Shown piece by piece: positions 41,478 through 50,961 of a stretch of 64,000 bases of DNA. The stretch's first letter is position 1. Every line of letters starts with the position of its first letter. Source of the stretch: Prochlorococcus sp. AG-363-K07 (GTDB lineage Bacteria > Cyanobacteriota > Cyanobacteriia > PCC-6307 > Cyanobiaceae); assembly GCA_003280225.1 (NCBI GenBank), contig QCFO01000001.1, positions 1 to 64,000 of the forward strand. The letters run 5' to 3'. The translations under genes were made by a program, and so were the position numbers. A model generated the notes under the pieces. That model was not told where the DNA came from and did not search any database. It worked only from the letters and a program-made list of their open reading frames with translations.

Positions 41478-42389
41478 TTGGTTTCGACTGTTCCACCAAA
41501 TTCTTCGACCTCTCGTGAACTGCGTCTAAGAGCAGGAATTATTGCTCGTAGAGAGCCTCTACCTCCAAGCCAGAGAAAATTGAGATGGGGCACAACCAGT
41601 TTCATGCTGATTATGCATGTAGCAGCAACCTTTGCGCTACTCCCAAGATTCTGGAGCTGGGAAGGCCTTTGTGCCTTTGGGATTCTCTATTGGGTCACTG
41701 TTCTTGGAGTCACACTTGGCCTTCATAGACTTGTGGCTCATCGAAGTTTTGTTGCACCTCGCTGGGTAGAAAAACTATTTGTAATTATGGGAACCTTGGC
41801 CTGCCAGAGCGGGCCCATCGAATGGGTTTCCTTGCATCGACACCATCACCAATTCTCAGATCAAGCAAACGATCATCACGACGCAGGGAGAGGCTTTTGG
41901 TGGAGTCACAGTGAATGGATGCTTCATGAAATTCCGGCTCTAGAGAAGAGCCAGCATCTTGCTGGAGATTTGTATAAAGATCCCTTCTTCAGGTGGCTTG
42001 ATCACTGGTTCCTTTTACTACAAATACCAATCTTTTTGGTTCTTTACTGGTATGGAGAAACCGCACAAATTAATGGTGGCGGATTAGGTCTAGTTTTATG
42101 GGGTATTCCCCTAAGATTAGTTGTTGTTTATCATGTCACCTGGCTAGTTAATTCCGCAACACATACTTTTGGCTATAGAAATTTCAACTCTCCAGACTTA
42201 TCAAGAAATTGCTGGTGGGTTGCTGCTTTATCTTTCGGGGAAGGCTGGCATAACAATCATCATGCATACCCCCATAGTGCAAGACATGGTCTGAGATGGT
42301 TTGAGTTTGATATAACTTGGCAACATATCCGCCTCTTAAGACGTTTAGGACTTGCCAGACAAATCCGTCAAGCTAAGTATACCCAGTAA
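41478..42389 (+). CDS. Acyl-lipid delta-9 desaturase (copy 1)
   Basis: Membrane di-iron desaturase that introduces the first double bond into acyl chains of membrane lipids. The three histidine boxes are HRLVAHR (about 74-80), HRHHH (about 112-116) and HNNHHAYPHSARHG (about 254-267). Four hydrophobic segments are in the usual places. 303 residues; start TTG 41478 with GGGAG about 6 nt before it. It is a close relative of the gene at 43186, sharing blocks such as WGIPLRLVVVYHVTWLVNSA and FGEGWHNNHHAYP, so a tandem duplication is likely. The name desC would suit. Confidence 0.93.
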   Translation: MVSTVPPNSSTSRELRLRAGIIARREPLPPSQRKLRWGTTSFMLIMHVAATFALLPRFWSWEGLCAFGILYWVTVLGVTLGLHRLVAHRSFVAPRWVEKLFVIMGTLACQSGPIEWVSLHRHHHQFSDQANDHHDAGRGFWWSHSEWMLHEIPALEKSQHLAGDLYKDPFFRWLDHWFLLLQIPIFLVLYWYGETAQINGGGLGLVLWGIPLRLVVVYHVTWLVNSATHTFGYRNFNSPDLSRNCWWVAALSFGEGWHNNHHAYPHSARHGLRWFEFDITWQHIRLLRRLGLARQIRQAKYTQ

Positions 42390-42395
42390 ATATTC

Positions 42396-43136
42396 CTAGC
42401 TTTTGATATCTAAACCAAATGCGTGACACCGCAACTGTTGAATAAATCCCTTTATTCCGTTATCGGAAGAGCCACCTAAAGCTATATAAGTTGCATACAA
42501 ATCAAACAATTCACTATCTAATTCTTCAGCTGTGTAATCACTTAAACCAGACATTACTTTTGCAAATCGCTCTTGCCGAAAAGTTTTCTTAATTGGATAG
42601 GCAGCCATTACTTCTTTCCTACATTTTCTCCAACTTTGCCCTTTACAAAAGCAATCTCCAATTGCAACACTTAACGCTTCCGCTTCATGATCCTCAATAA
42701 ACCAATCAAAAGACAACGGCAAAGGGATTAAACCTAAAAAAATCTCCAACAGTTCTCCTGCTCTTAAAGGTTGTCCCTGATCATCTAACAAAGGGATAGA
42801 AGAATCCGACAGCACTTTTAATAATTGGGGATGCACTTTTTCCAAGTGCTCGGAAATGGAATCTATTCCTAGATATAAAACACCATTCACTTGAGCAAGA
42901 GCAAGAAAAACTTCTGGGCCTGGAGATATAAGCTTCCCATTACGCAGATTGGAGATTTGGGAACTATGCAACCTTCCCAGCTCGAGAGCATCCGCAAGAG
43001 CAGGAAGAACCTTATGCGACCATCCATTTCGTTCATGCCAAATGCGAATTAAATGGGCCATAGCCCTCCGCCCATTGGACAATCTGTCGCGGAATCCCAA
43101 CTCAAGTGGGTCAGGGTAGTGATCAGATAAAGCCAC
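42396..43136 (-). CDS. Helix-turn-helix-like protein, unknown role
   Basis: 246 residues. The N-terminal third has an XRE-like helix-turn-helix pattern (ELGRLHSSQISNLRNGKLIS then GPEVFLALAQVNGVLYLG, about 52-90). The rest is helical and acidic with no domain I recognise. It sits on the opposite strand exactly between two delta-9 desaturase genes, with only 6 bp to the first and 49 bp to the start of the second. A role in regulating them is plausible from position only. Confidence 0.72.
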   Translation of the reverse strand: MALSDHYPDPLELGFRDRLSNGRRAMAHLIRIWHERNGWSHKVLPALADALELGRLHSSQISNLRNGKLISPGPEVFLALAQVNGVLYLGIDSISEHLEKVHPQLLKVLSDSSIPLLDDQGQPLRAGELLEIFLGLIPLPLSFDWFIEDHEAEALSVAIGDCFCKGQSWRKCRKEVMAAYPIKKTFRQERFAKVMSGLSDYTAEELDSELFDLYATYIALGGSSDNGIKGFIQQLRCHAFGLDIKS

Positions 43137-43185
43137 TGATACGAATCCTGATCATTTATTGTAGAAGCTAGTTCGGCAATGACTC

Positions 43186-44118
43186 ATGGAGTCAAAGATA
43201 AGTATTGCTCCTGCGACGCCAATTAGGCCTATTCCCTCAAAAAAAGCACTGAAATATTCTCAGAAGCTTCAAGCTCCCTTCAAGAAACAATCTCAATACA
43301 AGAAAAAAACGCGAAAAAGATTGGGCACTATGGCATTCATGGGTGTCATACACGTTCTCAGTCTTTTCGCTCTCTTGCCAAAGTTTTGGAGCTGGCAAGG
43401 CATCATTAGCTTTTTTATGCTCTATTGGATAACGGCATGTCTAGGGGTCACACTTGGTTATCACAGGCTTTTATCTCATCGTTCTTTTCAAGTACCTAAA
43501 TGGCTAGAGCGTTGTTTCGCAACTTGTGGAGCATTAAGCTGCCAACACGGGCCAATTGATTGGGTAGGGCTACATAGACACCACCATATTTTTTCTGATA
43601 CAGAGGCAGATCATCACAACAGTTTGAAAGGATTTTGGTGGAGTCACATGGGTTGGATGTTTAAACCTATACCTGCTATGGGTGCTGTGCCTCGTCTTAG
43701 CAGTGACCTCACTAGAGATCCCTACTACAGGTGGCTCAATCAAAATTTTCTCATTCTGCAAATTCCCCTTGGGTTACTACTTTTTTGGATTGGGAGTATT
43801 ACCAATGGTGGGGGATGGGCTTTAGTGCTTTGGGGAATACCTCTGAGATTAGTAGTTGTCTATCACGTGACCTGGCTAGTAAATTCAGCCACTCATTGCT
43901 GGGGAGAAATTAACTTCAATAGTGGAGATTCTTCTCGCAATAATGCATGGGTGGCAGCGCTTACCTTCGGAGAAGGCTGGCATAACAATCACCATGCATA
44001 CCCAAATTCAGCACTACAAGGACTTCAAAAAGGACAGATTGACCTCACCTGGGAACATATTCGCTTTCTAAGTAAAATTGGACTAGCTACAAAGATAAGG
44101 CTACCCGCAACGTACTAG
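43186..44118 (+). CDS. Acyl-lipid delta-9 desaturase (copy 2)
   Basis: Second membrane desaturase: boxes HRLLSHR, HRHHH (in GLHRHHHIFSD) and HNNHHAYPNSALQG. 310 residues. It has a longer, lysine-rich N-terminus of about 45 residues (KKALKYSQKLQAPFKKQSQY) before the first membrane segment, unlike copy 1. Core identity to copy 1 is high through the membrane and His-box regions. Copies may differ in acyl chain position or in when they are expressed; that is inference. Start region is divergent from the helix-turn-helix-like gene. Confidence 0.93.
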   Translation: MESKISIAPATPIRPIPSKKALKYSQKLQAPFKKQSQYKKKTRKRLGTMAFMGVIHVLSLFALLPKFWSWQGIISFFMLYWITACLGVTLGYHRLLSHRSFQVPKWLERCFATCGALSCQHGPIDWVGLHRHHHIFSDTEADHHNSLKGFWWSHMGWMFKPIPAMGAVPRLSSDLTRDPYYRWLNQNFLILQIPLGLLLFWIGSITNGGGWALVLWGIPLRLVVVYHVTWLVNSATHCWGEINFNSGDSSRNNAWVAALTFGEGWHNNHHAYPNSALQGLQKGQIDLTWEHIRFLSKIGLATKIRLPATY

Positions 44119-44160
44119 GGTTATCTATATATACACTTATATCCATTCCTAAAGAAGACT

Positions 44161-44619
44161 ATGGCTAAGCGCGTACAAGTTGTTCTCAACGAGGACGTCC
44201 TTAGCCTCGGGAAAGATGGAGATCTAGTTGAAGTAGCGCCTGGTTATGCCAGAAACTTCCTACTGCCTTCTGGCAAAGCACTTCCAGTCACCCCTGCTGT
44301 TCTTAAACAAGTTCAACACCGCCGCTCAAAACAAGCTGAACAAGAAGCCGCCCTAAAACAATCAGCACTTGACTTCCAAACTGCTCTTGTAACTATTGGA
44401 CGTTTCACTGTCAAAAAACAAGTGGGCGAAGACGGGGTTCTATTTGGGACTGTCACAAATGGCGATGTGGCAGAGGTTATTCAAGAAGCAACAAAAAAAG
44501 AAATAGACCGTCGTGACATCTCAGTTCCTGAAATACATGGCACAGGAAAATACAAAGTTCAAGTCAAACTACATAGTGAAGTGACTGCTGAAATCAACCT
44601 CGAAGTTGCGAGTTATTAA
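44161..44619 (+). CDS. rplI: 50S ribosomal protein L9
   Basis: 152-residue two-domain protein: [20 protein letters not shown] and [20 protein letters not shown] form the N-terminal rRNA-binding domain, followed by the long connecting helix and the C-terminal domain ([20 protein letters not shown]). rplI ahead of dnaB is a widely conserved order. Confidence 0.98.
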   Translation: MAKRVQVVLNEDVLSLGKDGDLVEVAPGYARNFLLPSGKALPVTPAVLKQVQHRRSKQAEQEAALKQSALDFQTALVTIGRFTVKKQVGEDGVLFGTVTNGDVAEVIQEATKKEIDRRDISVPEIHGTGKYKVQVKLHSEVTAEINLEVASY

Positions 44620-44686
44620 GTCTTAAAGAACTAGCGTGGGGAGTAAGCAATCCCCTCAAAGAAACCCTTCACACTGCCCCTTATAT

Positions 44687-46102
44687 ATGGCGAGTGTCCC
44701 AATTCCAAATAATCAAGATACTTCCAAACAAGTATCTAAAGCAAAGCAAGCACCTGGTTCTGCGCAAGAACCTAATTTCGAGGCTCTGCCAGATTCGATT
44801 CCCCCACAAAACCTAGAAGCCGAAGAAGCTGTTCTAGGAGGAATTCTATTAGATCCAGATGCAATAAGTAGAGTGGCTGACTTACTAGAGCCTGAAGCCT
44901 TTTACCTAAATGCACATCGAGAAATTTATCGAACAGCCTTAATGCTGCATAGCCAAGGAAAACCCACTGACTTGACTGCTATGAGTGCTTGGTTAGCTGA
45001 TACGGGATCCTTAGAAAAAATAGGAGGAAGTAATCGATTAATAGAACTAGTAGAGCGAATCTCCTCAACAGCATCTATTGAACAGGTGGCTCGACTAATA
45101 ATGGACAAATTTCTGCGTCGTCAACTAATCCGTTCAGGCAATGAAGTGATCCAACTCGGCTTTAATCAAGGATTAGGAATGGATGAAGTACTAGATAAAG
45201 CTGAACAAAAAATCTTCGCTATCAGTCAAGAACAACCTTCAAAAGGCCTAACTCCTACTGCGGAAATTCTCACAAGCACTTTTAACGAAATAGAAAGCCG
45301 TTCTTTAGGAACATCGGTTGCGGGGATCCCAGTAAATTTCTATGACCTCGATGCAATGACTCAAGGTCTCCAACGCAGTGACTTAATCATCGTTGCAGGA
45401 AGACCAGCAATGGGAAAAACCTCCATTGTCCTCAACCTTGCCAAAAATGTCGCGCAACTTCATGGCCTTCCTGTTTGCATTTTCAGTCTTGAAATGAGCA
45501 AAGAGCAATTAACTTATCGTCTCCTCTCGATGGAAGTAGGCATTGAAAGTGGAAGGCTAAGAACAGGACGCCTTCAACAAGATGAATGGCCACTCCTAGG
45601 GCAAGGTATTAATACTCTTGGTCAACTTCCTATTTATATAGATGACAAACCCAATTTAAGTGTGCTTGAAATGCGTTCTCTTTGCAGAAGATTAATTGCT
45701 GAACAAGGTAAAGAACTAGGTCTCGTCGTTATTGACTATCTACAACTTATGGAAGGATCCACACCAGACAATCGTGTTCAAGAACTCTCACGCATTACCC
45801 GAGGACTCAAAGGAATGGCAAGAGAGATGAAAGTGCCAGTAATTGCGCTATCACAATTAAGTCGAGGCGTGGAATCACGAACAAATAAAAGGCCAATGCT
45901 GAGTGACCTCCGTGAATCTGGCTCAATTGAACAAGATGCGGATCTTGTGTTAATGATCTATCGAGATGAGTATTACAACCCTGAAACACCTGATAGAGGC
46001 ATAACAGAGCTAATTCTGACCAAGCACAGAAATGGGCCAGTTGGAACAGTCAAACTCCTCTTCGAACCTCAGTTCACTAGATTCCGAAATCTAGCTGCCT
46101 AG
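44687..46102 (+). CDS. dnaB: Replicative DNA helicase
   Basis: Hexameric helicase at the replication fork. N-terminal DnaG-contact domain (PPQNLEAEEAVLGGILLDPD) and RecA-like C-terminal domain with Walker A (VAGRPAMGKTSIVLNLA), DYLQLMEG Walker B, VIALSQLSRGVESR and SDLRESGSIEQDADLVLMI. No intein. ATG 44687 (MASVPIPNN) is favoured over an in-frame GTG 44636. 471 residues from that start. Confidence 0.96.
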   Translation: MASVPIPNNQDTSKQVSKAKQAPGSAQEPNFEALPDSIPPQNLEAEEAVLGGILLDPDAISRVADLLEPEAFYLNAHREIYRTALMLHSQGKPTDLTAMSAWLADTGSLEKIGGSNRLIELVERISSTASIEQVARLIMDKFLRRQLIRSGNEVIQLGFNQGLGMDEVLDKAEQKIFAISQEQPSKGLTPTAEILTSTFNEIESRSLGTSVAGIPVNFYDLDAMTQGLQRSDLIIVAGRPAMGKTSIVLNLAKNVAQLHGLPVCIFSLEMSKEQLTYRLLSMEVGIESGRLRTGRLQQDEWPLLGQGINTLGQLPIYIDDKPNLSVLEMRSLCRRLIAEQGKELGLVVIDYLQLMEGSTPDNRVQELSRITRGLKGMAREMKVPVIALSQLSRGVESRTNKRPMLSDLRESGSIEQDADLVLMIYRDEYYNPETPDRGITELILTKHRNGPVGTVKLLFEPQFTRFRNLAA

Positions 46103-46141
46103 AGCAGGCAACATCCACCCATGCTTGCCAAGAATGCATAA

Positions 46142-48094
46142 ATGAAGCTCATGGACAATTCAAACGAAACTTTTGATGTAATCGTTGTAGGAGGAGGACA
46201 TGCAGGATGTGAGGCGGCTATTACTACGGCTCGATTAGGCCTAAAGACCGCATTATTCACTCTCAACCTTGACCGCATTGCCTGGCAACCTTGCAATCCT
46301 GCAATTGGCGGTCCTGCGAAAAGTCAATTAGTCCACGAAGTTGATGCAATGGGAGGAGTAATTGGAAAATTAGCAGATGCAACAGCACTACAAAAAAGAG
46401 TTCTCAATTCGAGTCGTGGACCAGCCGTCTGGGCTCTGAGAGCTCAAACAGACAAGCGTCAATATGCTCGAGAAATGCTGAAAATTTTACAGAACACGCC
46501 CAATTTAGCTTTACGTGAGGCAATGGTCATTGGGCTAGAAGTCGACAATCTAGATAACACAAACCACCAGCAAATCGAAGGCAGGAGCAAACGTATTAAA
46601 GGAATCAAAACCTATTTCGGTAGTGTATATAATGCAAAGTCAGTCATATTGACTACTGGTACATTCCTTGGCGGGAAGATTTGGGTAGGCAACAAATCTA
46701 TGCCTGCAGGAAGAGCAGGAGAACAATCAGCAGAAGGCCTGACAGAAGCGTTGCAAAAACTAGGGTTTGAAACAGATCGGCTCAAAACTGGAACACCTGC
46801 AAGAGTAGACAGAAGAAGTATTCGACTTGATCAACTAGAAGAACAAGCTAGCGATGCAGCAGATCGATTTTTCTCTTTTGATCCAAATGCTTGGTTTAGT
46901 GGTGAACAAATGAGTTGCCATATCACACGTACAACACAAGCCACTCATCAACTAATCAAAGACAATCTTCAACATACCCCAATCTATGGTGGTTATATCG
47001 ATAGCAAAGGACCTCGCTATTGTCCTTCCATTGAAGACAAAATTGTAAGATTTGCAGATAAAGACTCTCATCAAATTTTTCTAGAGCCTGAAGGGAGAGA
47101 CACACCTGAAATCTATGTACAAGGTTTTTCTACTGGCCTGCCAGAGAGGCTTCAACTAGAACTGCTAAGAACATTGCCCGGACTTGAAGACTGTGTAATG
47201 CTTCGACCTGCTTATGCCGTGGAATATAGTTATCTTCCAGCCACTCAACTCTTGGCTTCTTTAGAAACAAAAAAAATTAAAGGTCTTTTTAGCGCTGGGC
47301 AACTTAATGGCACCACAGGATATGAAGAAGCGGCAGCTCAAGGCTTAGTAGCAGGTATAAATGCAGCTCAAGGCGTAGTTGATAAAGAACCAATTCACTT
47401 CCCGCGCGAAGATAGTTACATCGGCACTATGATTGATGATCTCATACACAAAGATCTAAGAGAGCCATATCGCGTTCTTACCAGTAGAAGTGAGTATCGT
47501 CTTCTCCTCAGAGGCGATAATGCTGATCGTCGCCTCACACCATTAGGCTATAGATTAGGGATAATTGACAAACGTCGATGGGAATTGTTTGAAGCCAAGC
47601 AAAATGCTTTAGACAAAGAGAAAAAAAGACTCGAAACTCAAAGGATTAAGGCAAGTGATTCAAGAGCATCATTGATCGAAAAAGACACTGGTGCGCCCAT
47701 AAATGGTTCAATAACGCTTGCTGATCTACTCCGACGCCCAGGTGTTCATATGACTGATTTAGATAAATATGGTTTATTAGACCGAAACCTTTCGTTGCCT
47801 GTACAAGAAGGAGCAGAAATTGATATCAAATATAGCGGCTATTTAAAACGACAACAAGAGCAAATCAACCAAATCAAAAAACAAACAAAACGACTACTTC
47901 CTCAAAACCTAGATTACCATTCCATTACAACGATTTCACAAGAAGCTCGTGAAAAATTGACTGCAAGCCGCCCAAGCAATCTAGGACAAGCTTGTGACTT
48001 ACCAGGAGTAAGTAAAGCCGATTTATCAGCCTTACTAGTTTGGCTAAAACTCCATGGCAAAGAATTGCACGCAGCATCTCATCACAAAGGATAG
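46142..48094 (+). CDS. mnmG: tRNA uridine-34 carboxymethylaminomethylation enzyme MnmG
   Basis: FAD enzyme that with MnmE installs cmnm5 at wobble U34. FAD-binding motif [20 protein letters not shown], then [62 protein letters not shown] and [21 protein letters not shown]-terminal helical domain ends in [16 protein letters not shown]. 650 residues. Also known as gidA. Two possible ATGs, 46142 and 46151. Confidence 0.97.
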   Translation: MKLMDNSNETFDVIVVGGGHAGCEAAITTARLGLKTALFTLNLDRIAWQPCNPAIGGPAKSQLVHEVDAMGGVIGKLADATALQKRVLNSSRGPAVWALRAQTDKRQYAREMLKILQNTPNLALREAMVIGLEVDNLDNTNHQQIEGRSKRIKGIKTYFGSVYNAKSVILTTGTFLGGKIWVGNKSMPAGRAGEQSAEGLTEALQKLGFETDRLKTGTPARVDRRSIRLDQLEEQASDAADRFFSFDPNAWFSGEQMSCHITRTTQATHQLIKDNLQHTPIYGGYIDSKGPRYCPSIEDKIVRFADKDSHQIFLEPEGRDTPEIYVQGFSTGLPERLQLELLRTLPGLEDCVMLRPAYAVEYSYLPATQLLASLETKKIKGLFSAGQLNGTTGYEEAAAQGLVAGINAAQGVVDKEPIHFPREDSYIGTMIDDLIHKDLREPYRVLTSRSEYRLLLRGDNADRRLTPLGYRLGIIDKRRWELFEAKQNALDKEKKRLETQRIKASDSRASLIEKDTGAPINGSITLADLLRRPGVHMTDLDKYGLLDRNLSLPVQEGAEIDIKYSGYLKRQQEQINQIKKQTKRLLPQNLDYHSITTISQEAREKLTASRPSNLGQACDLPGVSKADLSALLVWLKLHGKELHAASHHKG

Positions 48095-48197
48095 GTATTA
48101 GTCGATGGCAAAAATATCAGCTCATTCTGGGAGGTGAATTCTGAATAAATCACTACTAATCTCACCAAAAGCTATCTGGGAGGCTGCTCCAGATCCA

Positions 48198-48728
48198 GTG
48201 ATTTCTGGAGAAGGATCTCAAAGACTGCCTGGAGCATGGCAATTAATGCTGCTTGGAGATGGCAGCCCTACTCGTCATCTTCGTCTCCTAACAGGACATG
48301 ACGTACAAGTAAAACTAATTGCAATGGAATTGGAGACTATGGCCAGCCACAAAGCTCCAAAAGAAGTACAAGAACTCAAACCCCCACTTCTTAGACGCCA
48401 AGTTTGGCTAACTTGCAACTCGCTAACCCTGGCTTGGGCAGAAAGCTGGTGGAATCAGGCAGAAGCTAAATTACACTTGAAAAATCAAGAACAACCAATA
48501 TGGACGAGCCTTACACAAGGTCGCTCAGAACTCTTTCGTGAAGTTGATGGACTTGCGTTAGTACAAGCTGACTGGCTCGAATCAGAGTTTAATTGCGAAG
48601 GTCCTTTCTGGAGCAGGCATTATCGCTTTTTTAGGCAAGAAAGAGAATTAACTGTCATCCGTGAAGTGTTTAGCCCAACACTTGAGAAATGGCTGGGTCC
48701 AACACAACGCCATGGCATCTTCAACTAA
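48198..48728 (+). CDS. Chorismate lyase-like protein (Ycf21/UbiC-type)
   Basis: Likely forms 4-hydroxybenzoate from chorismate, the ring precursor of plastoquinone in cyanobacteria. Family features are the core LPGAWQLMLLGDGSPTRHLR and the late EREVF-type segment LTVIREVFSPTLEKWL. GTG 48198 gives 176 residues, but the frame is open to a TGA at 48135 and the added residues (LNKSLLISPKAIWEAAPDPV) look like the family's beginning. A strong GGGAGG ribosome site at 48129-48134 is followed by ATT 48138 and CTG 48141, not ATG. The true start may therefore be non-canonical. Family call good; start uncertain. Confidence 0.82.
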   Translation: MISGEGSQRLPGAWQLMLLGDGSPTRHLRLLTGHDVQVKLIAMELETMASHKAPKEVQELKPPLLRRQVWLTCNSLTLAWAESWWNQAEAKLHLKNQEQPIWTSLTQGRSELFREVDGLALVQADWLESEFNCEGPFWSRHYRFFRQERELTVIREVFSPTLEKWLGPTQRHGIFN

Positions 48729-49198
48729 TTACTGCAATTTGGTTGAGAAAGTTTAACTTCCTATGCTGCCTTAAAGCCAAAAGGCAGAACTCAATACAGC
48801 TTAATTCCTCAAACCAAACCGCTAAACAATAATCCTTAAATATCAATAATACAAATGCGAAGTTCTTATATTAATACGAAATAATAGTGCACTATTGTCA
48901 CTCAAAAATCAAAAGGATTCAGAAATGATAACTACCCTGCCGGATTATTTGAAACTGCCCATATAAATAGTGATAAATTTGCTATCACCGCTATACCTAC
49001 TGAGGAGATTTTATTCATCGGAAAACAAAATAACTATTCCAATGCAGCTAATAAAATGGCAATTTGACAAGTTACTGTCTTAAAATCCAAACAAAACTGA
49101 AAAGTTTCGGATGTCGATATTAAACAAGAATTTGCAAACTAAATTCTTACGGTTTTTCGATTCTCAAGGTGTCCATTGCTTAATTTAAAAATTTGCTA
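48729..49198. other. Intergenic region with a possible gene relic
   Basis: 470 bp with no normal gene. A 7-bp hairpin (CTGCCTT ... AAGGCAG, 48766-48787) lies shortly after the chorismate lyase gene but lacks a T run. The plus-strand frame 48888-49067 is open for 59 codons and reads like protein (KGFRNDNYPAGLFETAHINS, then ITAIPTEEILFIGKQ), yet it has no ATG, GTG or TTG near its beginning. It may be a relic or use a rare start. Nothing else is recognised. Confidence 0.4.
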
Positions 49199-49720
49199 CT
49201 AGCGTCTCCTACTAGAACGAGGCAAAGGACGACGAGTTAATGGAATGGGACCTGAATCATTAGCAGGCAAAGATTCTGCATCCGTCGGTTGGGTTTGATC
49301 ACGACGCTTCCATCTCTCTATGCGAAACGCGGATTCATCAGGCCATTCATCTCTACCCTCATTCCCCTCTGGACTTGAATCAACAGACGTTCTGAGGCTG
49401 GAGCTTACTCTTTTTGAAATAGCATCTAATGGTCGTTTTTTTCCGGACGATGAGGGTGAACTTTGTGACCTGCTTTCCCATGGCTCAAACCATCCATCCT
49501 CATCTTCAAGAAACCAATCAAGCTTATCGCCCACCCATCGACCAACTTTATCCAATCCAGACCTTGACAAACCGCTTGAAGAGATCCGACGAGCCCCTGG
49601 ACGGCCTCCTGCGACACCGTCAACAACCTGCCGTCCGGTTTCTATCCATTTATCAACACGGCGATCAAAAGGCTCTCTAGAGCCTGGCTGTCTTGGCCGC
49701 CTTGACCTACTTGATTCCAT
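49199..49720 (-). CDS. Arg/Ser-rich unknown protein
   Basis: From ATG 49720 a 173-residue protein starting MESSRSRRPRQPGSREPFDR. The better-conserved-looking middle is DKWIETGRQVVDGVAGGRPG and LDKVGRWVGDKLDWFLEDED; the end is basic, low complexity and finishes in RRPLPRSSRRR. The two helical middle segments resemble an amphipathic membrane- or RNA-contacting region, but I recognise no family. An in-frame start at 49825 would add a short hydrophobic lead and seems less likely. Real gene likely; function unknown. Confidence 0.65.
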   Translation of the reverse strand: MESSRSRRPRQPGSREPFDRRVDKWIETGRQVVDGVAGGRPGARRISSSGLSRSGLDKVGRWVGDKLDWFLEDEDGWFEPWESRSQSSPSSSGKKRPLDAISKRVSSSLRTSVDSSPEGNEGRDEWPDESAFRIERWKRRDQTQPTDAESLPANDSGPIPLTRRPLPRSSRRR

Positions 49721-49836
49721 AAAAAAATTGTCAAGGCCGCTATCGCCTCGGAAAGATTCTCTTTGCAAACCTAATGAACTGAAAAGAAAACCCCATAACT
49801 CCCACACAAAAAAAAACAAGCTCAAATCAGTTCAAA

Positions 49837-50385
49837 TCAAATGTCCTTCAAAACAGGTTCATACTTCAAAAGAAATCTTGAATCCCATTGGCCATCAGAA
49901 AACTTCTCGCAACATTGCCTACATGCGGCACCATTTACAAGTCGACGATAAGGCAATCGAACGCCACAAGATAAGCAAACAGCCCACCACTTAGGCAGTG
50001 CTACTGGAACAGGGAATTGATGATGCACAGTCACTTGAAATCTATTTTGAGCAGAATTAATCTCATGCATCCTTTGTTGAAAATTTGCTCCATGACCTTC
50101 CTTAACATTCAAAACCAAATCAATCCACGCATGGATCATTTCATGGCAAAGGGTGCTCTCAATTGCTGTAGAAGGCAAAGACTCCAATAAAGGTCTAGAT
50201 AAAACAATTTCTGCTTTAAGAAATTTAGTCAAGCTTCTATAACTACGATACAAGCCAGCAGTTTTTTTTAACCGACCATCACTCCATCGCACAGCAACTT
50301 TTGGATGGGACCCAAAAGTTAAAGACTTATCAAAGAACTCTCGGTTAAATTGATGAAAGATTGGTAACAGTGGAATAAGTGGCAT
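49837..50385 (-). CDS. SprT-like zinc metalloprotein
   Basis: 182 residues of the SprT/SPRTN-like fold. The gluzincin motif is TLCHEMIHAWIDLV (H-E-x-x-H at about 85-89), with a third histidine in KEGHGANFQQRMHEIN. A C-terminal zinc ribbon has CLSCGVRLPYR and AACRQCCEKF. Eukaryotic relatives cleave DNA-protein crosslinks; bacterial members are little studied. 12 bp from the upstream reading end of the Arg/Ser-rich gene, same strand. Confidence 0.87.
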   Translation of the reverse strand: MPLIPLLPIFHQFNREFFDKSLTFGSHPKVAVRWSDGRLKKTAGLYRSYRSLTKFLKAEIVLSRPLLESLPSTAIESTLCHEMIHAWIDLVLNVKEGHGANFQQRMHEINSAQNRFQVTVHHQFPVPVALPKWWAVCLSCGVRLPYRRLVNGAACRQCCEKFSDGQWDSRFLLKYEPVLKDI

Positions 50386-50509
50386 AAAAGCAAGCTGGGC
50401 ATTGCCCTAGCTCGGATGCATGCAGTTTGGCGAAGAATTACTAATTTCGAAAGTGTCTCGTTTCTTCAGGTAATAAGTCAGACTCTCTGAATCAATATGC
50501 ATTGAGCCA

Positions 50510-50926
50510 ATGGATGGGGCACTCGTAAAAGAAATTGGAACCAAAGCCTTACTTGTAGGGGCTACCACATTGGTCCTCTTCTGGACAATTAATGCCATAA
50601 AACTGGTGATTGGTGCCAGAGGCATAAACCCTCTAGTCAAAAAATTCTTCAATCAAATTGCTGAGGGACGCATAGATGCGGCTTACTTATTGACTTCTAA
50701 AAATTATCGCCAACACGTAAGCAGACAAGATTTCCTGAAATTCCTAGCAGGCCTGCAACTCAATAGATATAGAAATCTAAAATCAGGACGTCCTAGAATC
50801 GAAGATAAAGAAATTATTCTCACATTAAAGCTTAAATCAGAAGATAAACAAAGCGAACTACCATTAGACTTTACTTTTAAAAAAATTAAAGATTCTTGGC
50901 TTATAGATCGAATAGTTAAAGTTTAA
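50510..50926 (+). CDS. Membrane-anchored protein with NTF2-like tail
   Basis: 138 residues. A single membrane segment at about 12-33 (LLVGATTLVLFWTINAIKLV) precedes a soluble domain with KKFFNQIAEGRIDAAYLLTS, YRQHVSRQDFLKFLAGL and LDFTFKKIKDSWLIDRIVKV. The pattern of helix, polar loop and beta strands ending in W-x-I-D-R-I suggests a DUF4864/NTF2-like fold. No function can be named. It lies 36 bp before ligA on the same strand. Confidence 0.75.
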   Translation: MDGALVKEIGTKALLVGATTLVLFWTINAIKLVIGARGINPLVKKFFNQIAEGRIDAAYLLTSKNYRQHVSRQDFLKFLAGLQLNRYRNLKSGRPRIEDKEIILTLKLKSEDKQSELPLDFTFKKIKDSWLIDRIVKV

Positions 50927-50961
50927 TTTTAAAACCAATATCTTTTATTTAAGATTCATCA

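Noticed and set aside
45340-46000. Intein in dnaB (and in dnaX at 26113-27843)
   Set aside because: Both proteins have normal length and uninterrupted motifs.
49320-49994. Plus-strand open frame of 224 codons across the Arg/Ser-rich and SprT genes
   Set aside because: Composition is an antisense echo of the Ser/Arg-rich minus-strand gene, and it runs into the coding region of the clear SprT-like gene.
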